Position numbers and translations under genes: made by a program
The notes under the pieces: model-generated
The model's input: the letters and a program-made list of their open reading frames with translations, nothing else
Database searches by the model: none
What the model was told of the DNA's origin: nothing
Shown here: in pieces, positions 59,151 to 64,000 of the stretch
How the letters are laid out: every line of letters begins with the position of its first letter
Position numbering within the stretch: position 1 is the first letter of the stretch
From: CAWAHD01 sp963781785
GTDB lineage: Bacteria; Planctomycetota; Planctomycetia; Isosphaerales; Isosphaeraceae
Direction: 5' to 3'
DNA length: 64,000 nt
Assembly (NCBI GenBank): GCA_963781785.1
Contig: CAWAHD010000002.1
Coordinates: 4,774,001 to 4,838,000, forward strand

Positions 59151-59424
59151 ACCGGATCTCCACACCCAAAGAACAATGAGTCTGCCCAGGAATCTCTACC
59201 CATGTCGAGGCACTCGCGTGACGGAAGGGCAGTCCAGACAATGACCCCGGGGCATCGCCCGTCGCGGCACGACCCCCGGCCACTGACCTGGACTCCCAAA
59301 CGCTACGACGACCGCGCCGACTGGTCAGGGCGTGCCCGCCGCCCTTGCAAGATGGTCTTACAAGCGATCTTACTCCGCTCCGAGATCGAGCGGAAGAGGC
59401 TCGTTTCCGATATGCCGGGTCCGC

Positions 59425-59930
59425 TCAAAGCTCGCCGCAGCTTTCGATCTTGATTTCTCCGCGGGGCGTTCCGCTCTGCGAGCCCAGGCCCTCGATCTTC
59501 TTCACCAGGTCCGTCCCCTCGGTCACCTCGCCGAAGACCACGTGCTTGCCATCCAGCCAACCGGTCACCACGGTCGTGATGAAGAACTGCGAGCCGTTGG
59601 TGTTCGGGCCGGCATTGGCCATCGACAGCAGGAACGGCTTGTCGTGCTTGAGCTTGAAGTTTTCATCCTTGAACTTGTTTCCATAGATCGACTTGCCCCC
59701 TCGCCCGTTATGGTGCGTGAAGTCGCCGCCCTGGAGCATGAATTGGGGGATGACGCGGTGGAACGAAGATCCCTTGTAGCCAAATCCTTTCTCGTGAGTG
59801 CATAACGCGCGAAAGTTCTCGACGGTCTCGGGCACCACGTCGTTGTACAGCTCCATCGTGATGCGCCCGACGGCGAGCCGTCGATCGAGATGTCGAAGTA
59901 AACGCGCGGCCTGGACTTGCTCGTGTTCAT
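59425..59930 (-). CDS. Peptidyl-prolyl cis-trans isomerase, cyclophilin type, frameshifted
   Basis: A cyclophilin of about 168 residues that speeds proline isomerisation during folding. The ATG at 59930 starts MNTSKSRPRVYFDISIDGSP. After one added G in the three-base run at 59866-59868 the frame continues GRITMELYNDVVPETVENFRA, in two parts. The catalytic FHRVIPQFMLQGGDFTHHNG, the AGPNTNGSQFFITTV block and WLDGKHVVFGEVTEG are canonical. FHR supplies the catalytic Arg and SQFF the substrate pocket. No signal peptide is present, so it is cytoplasmic. It stands alone. Confidence 0.92.
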
Positions 59931-60283
59931 CGCTTGGTTTCCGATCAAGGAGAGTATGGCAGCCCGCACCGAGTAAATCCTCGCCGCGGCGACGACGAGA
60001 CGACTCGCCGCGCGTTGCGGAACCAGCCGCTCTCAAATTAACGGATCACACCTCCCGACTCAAGTTGCACGGGAATGCCCTCAACCGGCGATCGCAGATC
60101 CGTGCAATCCCCGCCCCCGGGGCCGGTCGCTCTTGTCAATTTACGGAAGAAGGTCCAGAATAGCCATCCAGGGAGGCTGGAGGGGTTTTTCGAGCTCGAG
60201 GTCGGCTCATGCCCGCTTCGAGCAAACCCGATGGACCGGGTTCTGCCGTCCCTAGTATGCACTCACGCATGGGTGACCTAGCG
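59931..60283. other. Divergent intergenic region
   Basis: About 350 bases between the leftward cyclophilin and the rightward Mla-type operon. I recognise no gene and no strong promoter. Confidence 0.45.
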
Positions 60284-61141
60284 ATGGCTGTCATCTCATC
60301 GACGAATGAATCGCGCTCATTCGAGCAGGCGGCCACGCCGGTACATCGACTCGGCGAATACGTCTTCGACGCAATTGCGGAAGTCGGGGACGTGGCCTAT
60401 TTCTCGGTGCTGACCTTGGTCTGGATCGTACGCCGGCGGGCGCGGTGGTCGGTACTGGTGCCGATCTTTTACGCGATCGGCGTCAAGAGCGTCTCGGTGG
60501 TCGCGATCACGGGCACGTTCATCGGCATGGTGCTGGCGGTGCAGGCCTATCATCAATTCGCGATGATGGGCCTGGCGACGCGGCTGGGGTCGGTGATCAA
60601 CATCTCGATCGTCCGCGAGCTGGGCCCGGTGCTGGCCGCGACGATGCTGGCGGGCCGCGTCGGATCGTCGATGGCCGCCGAGCTGGGAACGATGCGCGTG
60701 ACCGAGCAGATCGACGCCCTGTCGGCCCTGGGAACCAACCCGATTTACTACCTGGTGGTCCCGAGATTCCTGGCGTGCGTCTTGCTCATTCCGCTCTTGA
60801 CCTTGATGGGCGATTTCATGGGAGTGATCGGCGGGGCGGTCGTCAGCACGCAGATCTTGAACGTCGATTCGTTCGCCTACTGGAAGCACACCAGGGATTT
60901 TGTCGACAGCCTGGACATCTTCGCCGGCGTCTTCAAAAGCTATTTCTTCGGCGCGGCGATCGCGCTCATCAGTTGCCACCGGGGGTTTAATTCCCGCGCG
61001 GGTGCCGAGGGAGTCGGCCGGGCCGCCACCGAGGCCTTCGTCTTCTCGTTCATCGCCATTCTGTTCCTGGACTTCGTGCTGGGGCTGGGCTGGAACAACG
61101 TTTACAAGTCAATCTGGCCCCAGTCGGAAGGATTGTTATGA
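60284..61141 (+). CDS. MlaE-type ABC transporter permease
   Basis: A 285-residue inner-membrane protein of the MlaE/YrbE (DUF140) family, the permease of lipid or hydrophobe transporters that keep the outer envelope asymmetric. Family blocks: VVAITGTFIGMVLAVQAYHQF, in two parts, then SIVRELGPVLAATMLAGRVGS, AAELGTMRVTEQIDALSALG, PRFLACVLLIPLLTLMGD, and GVGRAATEAFVFSFIAILFLD. Five membrane helices are predicted. The ATG at 60284 follows GGTGA; ATGs at 60269 and 60257 are alternatives. Its stop overlaps the ATPase start by 4 bases (ATGA). Confidence 0.92.
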   Translation: MAVISSTNESRSFEQAATPVHRLGEYVFDAIAEVGDVAYFSVLTLVWIVRRRARWSVLVPIFYAIGVKSVSVVAITGTFIGMVLAVQAYHQFAMMGLATRLGSVINISIVRELGPVLAATMLAGRVGSSMAAELGTMRVTEQIDALSALGTNPIYYLVVPRFLACVLLIPLLTLMGDFMGVIGGAVVSTQILNVDSFAYWKHTRDFVDSLDIFAGVFKSYFFGAAIALISCHRGFNSRAGAEGVGRAATEAFVFSFIAILFLDFVLGLGWNNVYKSIWPQSEGLL

Positions 61142-62001
61142 GCCAGGGACAGGCGGCCGGACCAGTCCGCTCCGATGCCTTGATCGAGCTGCGCGGCGTC
61201 AGCATGCGGTTCGGCTACCATTCCGTCCTGCGCGATCTCAACCTGACCGTCAAGAGCGGCGAGACCGTGTGCATCATCGGTGAGAGCGGCTGCGGCAAGA
61301 CGGTCATGCTCAAGCTGATCATCGGGCTCTTGGCCCCGACCAGGGGAAACGTGCTGTTCGATGGCGTCGACATCGCCGGCCTGAACGGCAAACAGCTCGT
61401 CAAGATGCGGCTCCGGTTCGGGTTCCTGTTCCAGATGGCGGCGCTTTTCGACAGCCTCACGGTCTTCGACAACGTGGCGTTCGGCCTGCGCGAGCATCGG
61501 ATCGCTGACGAAGCGGAGACGCGGCGGATTGTCACTGAGCGTCTCCATGAAGTGGGTTTGCCGGCGGAAATCGACGCCAAGAAACCAGCCGAGCTCTCCG
61601 GCGGCCAGCGCAAGCGAGTAGGCCTGGCCCGTGCGCTGGCGATCGGGCCGGAAGTGATGCTGTATGACGAGCCGACCACCGGGCTCGATCCGATCATGAG
61701 CGACGTGATCAACGAGCTCATCCTGCAAACCCAGAGCACCAAGAAGACAACCGGCGTGGTCGTGACCCACGACATGAAGACCGTTGTCAAGGTCGCCGAC
61801 CGGGTCGTGATGCTCTATCCCCTGGAGCGCCTCCAGCCGGGCGAGCCCCAGGTTCTCTACGACGGTCCGGCCGATCTGCTGGAGAGCTGCCCGGACCCGC
61901 GGGTCGGCCAGTTCGTCCGGGGTGAAGCCGGGGAACGACTCCGCGAGATGGAACTGATGCGCTCCACTCGTTCCGGAAAACGGGTGGTCCAGCACCGCTA
62001 A
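61138..62001 (+). CDS. MlaF-type ABC transporter ATPase
   Basis: A 287-residue ABC ATPase that powers the Mla-type transporter. The Walker A is GESGCGKT, the Q-loop FLFQMAALFDSLTV is the Mla variant, the signature is ELSGGQRKRVGLARAL, Walker B is MLYDEPTTGLDP, and the switch His is in VVVTHDM. The family-specific LREHRIADEAETRRIV segment supports MlaF over other importers. The ATG at 61138 overlaps the permease stop, so the two are translationally coupled. The MCE gene follows after 30 bases in the same operon. It is intact. Confidence 0.94.
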   Translation: MSQGQAAGPVRSDALIELRGVSMRFGYHSVLRDLNLTVKSGETVCIIGESGCGKTVMLKLIIGLLAPTRGNVLFDGVDIAGLNGKQLVKMRLRFGFLFQMAALFDSLTVFDNVAFGLREHRIADEAETRRIVTERLHEVGLPAEIDAKKPAELSGGQRKRVGLARALAIGPEVMLYDEPTTGLDPIMSDVINELILQTQSTKKTTGVVVTHDMKTVVKVADRVVMLYPLERLQPGEPQVLYDGPADLLESCPDPRVGQFVRGEAGERLREMELMRSTRSGKRVVQHR

Positions 62002-62031
62002 CGTGCCGGGAACGTCAATACGAGGGTAAAT

Positions 62032-63140
62032 ATGAACGAGCGCCTGATGCAGTTCCGGATCGGAATGTTCGTCATGTTTGCCGGACTGGTCCTGACCATG
62101 ATGATCATCTGGTTCGGCGAGTCGCCGTCGATCCTGCGCGACCAGGTTTATCTCAAGGTTCACTACCCGGAAGCGCCGGGGTGCTCGAGGGCGTTCCGGT
62201 GCGGAAGTCGGGAATCCGGATCGGCGAGGTCTTCGCCATCGCCTTCGACGACCGCCCCGGCCAGCCTGAAGGCGTGATCGTGACCCTGGCCCTGGAACGG
62301 AAGTACAAGCTGCACGAGGGGGCCCATCCCCGAGTGACGAAGTCGTTGATCGGCGACGTGACGATCGACATGCAGCCCGGCAACGATCCCCAGGTCCTGA
62401 CGACCGGCAGAACGCCCGCGACCGCTCCGGTGATCGAGGGCGAGATTGCCCCCGATCCTTCGAAGGCCCTCGAGGCCGCGACCCGTGTCTTCGACTCGGC
62501 CGGCGACACCCTCAAGTCGATCAACGAGGCCGCCGCCGGCCTGGCGAAGGTCTCCAAGAACGCGGAAAAGCTCGACGACTTCCTGGGCTCGGTCGCCGAC
62601 GCCGGCAAGAGTGTCTCGAAGGCCGCTCAGGGAATCGAGCAGTTCATCAAGACGAATGAGGGTGAGTTCCAGCCGGCGCTTGCCGATCTGCGCCAGGTTG
62701 CGCGGAAGCTCAACGCGACGTTTGATCCGGCGACCCAGGCCGCGTTCAAGGCAGGCATCGACCGGTTTTCCAGTGCGGCGGCGAAGCTTGACCAGGGCCT
62801 GGCCCAGATCGACCCGGTCTTCAAAGACCTGGGCGGACCCGTGAATCAGACGCCCACCACCGACGTCGGCCAGGCGATCCGGCGGATCAATGTGATTGCG
62901 GCGGATCTCGAGCTCTTGACCGCCAAGCTCCGCGATGGACGCGGCGGCCTGAATACGAGCGGCTCGCTCCAGAAACTGATCGCCGATGCCGAGCTGCACG
63001 ACAACCTGAACACCATGGCGCTTTCCGCGAATCGAACCTTGGCGGAGCTCAGAACGGTGCTGGCGTCGCTCAAGGTCTTTGCCGACAAGGTTGCACGCGA
63101 TCCCAGCGCGATCGGCCGCGGTGCGCTCCAGTCACGGTGA
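62032..63140 (+). CDS. MlaD-type MCE-domain substrate-binding protein, frameshifted
   Basis: An MCE protein of about 369 residues, the periplasmic substrate-binding part of the Mla-type transporter. It has one N-terminal anchor (FRIGMFVMFAGLVLTMMIIW), then the MCE domain: VYLKVHYPEAPGVLEGVPVRK (after one added G in the four-G run at 62178-62181), SGIRIGEVFAI, TLALERKYKLHEGAHPRVTK, and IGDVTIDMQPG. A long helical tail (ALEAATRVFDSAGDTLKSIN; LAKVSKNAEKLDDFLGSV) probably forms a trimeric or hexameric tube across the periplasm. No MlaC or MlaB-like gene follows. It closes the operon. Confidence 0.9.
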
Positions 63141-63283
63141 CCCTGATGGAATCTCCCCCTCGGTCTCTCGTCGAGCGGTATTCGCCCCGCTAGCAGCTTG
63201 ACGCCGGGCGTTCGATCGGGGTTAGATGAATTTCGAGTCTGCTGGCTCTCGAACGATCCCACCTGCCTTCGAGGGTTCCCACC

Positions 63284-64000
63284 ATGCGCTTGCTTCCTCG
63301 ACGCCATTTCCTTTCCGACACGGCGGCAGTGGCCGCCGCCCTGGCCGCCATGCCGGCAGTGCGGGCCTCGGCCGCACCGGACGACGGCGACGGAGATCGC
63401 AAATCGGCCGGCCCCAACGACACCGTGCGGATGGCCGTCTGCGGCGTCAACGGCCGGGGCAAGGAACACATCGCCGGCTGGTCCCAGCAGAAGGACGTGC
63501 GGATCACGACGATCTGCGACGTCGATCTGCGAGCTGCCGACCGTGCCCGGAAGATCGTCGAGCGACGCTCACAGACCTCGCCCCAGGTCGTGCAGGACAT
63601 CCGCCGGCTGCTCGACGACCACGCGATCGACGCGATCTCGATCGCCACCCCCAACCACTGGCACGCACTGGCGACAATCTGGGCCTGCCAGGCCGGCAAG
63701 GATGTTTACGTGGAAAAGCCGGTGAGCCACAACGTATCCGAGGGGCGGCGCACGGTCGAGACCGCGCGCAAGCACGCCCGGATCGTCCAGGCCGGCACGC
63801 AGTGCCGCAGTCACAAGGGAATCCAGGACGCCATCGCGTTCCTGCGGTCGGGAAAACTGGGGCACGTCTACATGGCCAAGGGGCTTTGTTACAAGCCCCG
63901 TGGCTCGATCGGCCGCACGCCCGACGGCCCCGTGCCCGACGGGGTCGATTACAATCTCTGGCTCGGCCCCGCCCCGAACTCCGCGTTCAACCCGAACCGG
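63284..64000 (+). CDS. Gfo/Idh/MocA family oxidoreductase, Tat-exported, 3' end cut by the window
   Basis: The first 239 residues of a secreted Gfo/Idh/MocA dehydrogenase, a family abundant in planctomycetes. The leader MRLLPRRHFLSDTAAVAAAL carries the Tat RR motif. The Rossmann part begins VRMAVCGVNGRGKEHIAG, then TTICDVDLRAADRARKIV, AISIATPNHWHALATIWA, and GKDVYVEKPVSHNVSEG with the conserved EKP. SIGRTPDGPVPDGVDYNLWL fits the planctomycete group. The ATG at 63284 has GAGGG 8 bases upstream. The substrate is probably a sugar or polyol and cannot be specified. The frame is clean to the window end. Confidence 0.93.
   Translation, partial: MRLLPRRHFLSDTAAVAAALAAMPAVRASAAPDDGDGDRKSAGPNDTVRMAVCGVNGRGKEHIAGWSQQKDVRITTICDVDLRAADRARKIVERRSQTSPQVVQDIRRLLDDHAIDAISIATPNHWHALATIWACQAGKDVYVEKPVSHNVSEGRRTVETARKHARIVQAGTQCRSHKGIQDAIAFLRSGKLGHVYMAKGLCYKPRGSIGRTPDGPVPDGVDYNLWLGPAPNSAFNPNR

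Overview
The window is a 64 kb piece of a GC-rich planctomycete chromosome, most likely close to the Isosphaeraceae/Gemmataceae. The evidence is the set of families typical of that phylum: two cytochrome-DUF1549-DUF1553 (PSCyt/PSD1) proteins with DUF1501 partners, a DUF1559 prepilin-like protein with its small companion lipoprotein, a cytochrome-WD40 protein, a zinc-finger/kinase/TPR receptor-type kinase, a PEP-CTERM protein, a long-form serine hydroxymethyltransferase, and Uma2 and DUF4058 proteins. Gene density is moderate, operons are short, and many genes carry Tat or Sec export signals.

Layout. 1-13 kb: a partial Ser/Thr kinase, a PEP-CTERM protein, DUF4058, a DUF1501/DUF1553 pair on the minus strand separated by a Uma2 gene and a hypothetical gene, and a large secreted protein. 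13-21.7 kb: a small exported protein, a palindromic repeat cluster, a diadenylate cyclase (c-di-AMP), an alpha/beta hydrolase, enolase, a response regulator fused to an RsbW-like ATPase, and a TolQ/ExbD-like membrane energiser set. 21.9-23.6 kb: tRNA-Gly(CCC) with a 42-bp copy of its 3' part 1.6 kb downstream, bracketing a small two-gene island. 24-34 kb: a DUF1553-DUF1501 operon, then hypF-hypA-hypB of NiFe-hydrogenase maturation and a secreted GH39-like glycosidase. 34-41 kb: PaiB-like and cupin genes diverging from a striking inverted hexanucleotide repeat, then a cytochrome-WD40 protein and a large PPC-domain protein. 41-51 kb (defence-like): an XRE-ImmA/IrrE gene with a PIN-like partner, an AAA ATPase translationally coupled to a DUF4276 protein, and in between an amidohydrolase, a DUF4013-like membrane protein and a VOC protein. 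50-64 kb: glyA, a beta-hydroxyacid dehydrogenase, a tiny basic protein, an MGH1-like glycosidase, DUF493, a TsaC-LMW phosphatase fusion, a DUF1559 pair, a cyclophilin, an Mla-type lipid transport operon (permease, ATPase, MCE protein) and a partial Gfo/Idh/MocA oxidoreductase.

About sixteen genes are interrupted by single-step frame changes with clear homology on both sides, several at G/C or A runs that look one base short. I read this as residual sequencing error rather than real decay, and I give each such gene as one reconstructed CDS. The most interesting leads are the tRNA-bounded mini-island, the ATPase-DUF4276 and ImmA/IrrE-PIN pairs, the inverted hexamer arrays, the TsaC-phosphatase fusion whose phosphatase loop resembles protein-arginine phosphatases, a 13-codon mini-ORF with an ideal ribosome binding site between hypF and hypA, and a palindromic repeat family present at three loci.
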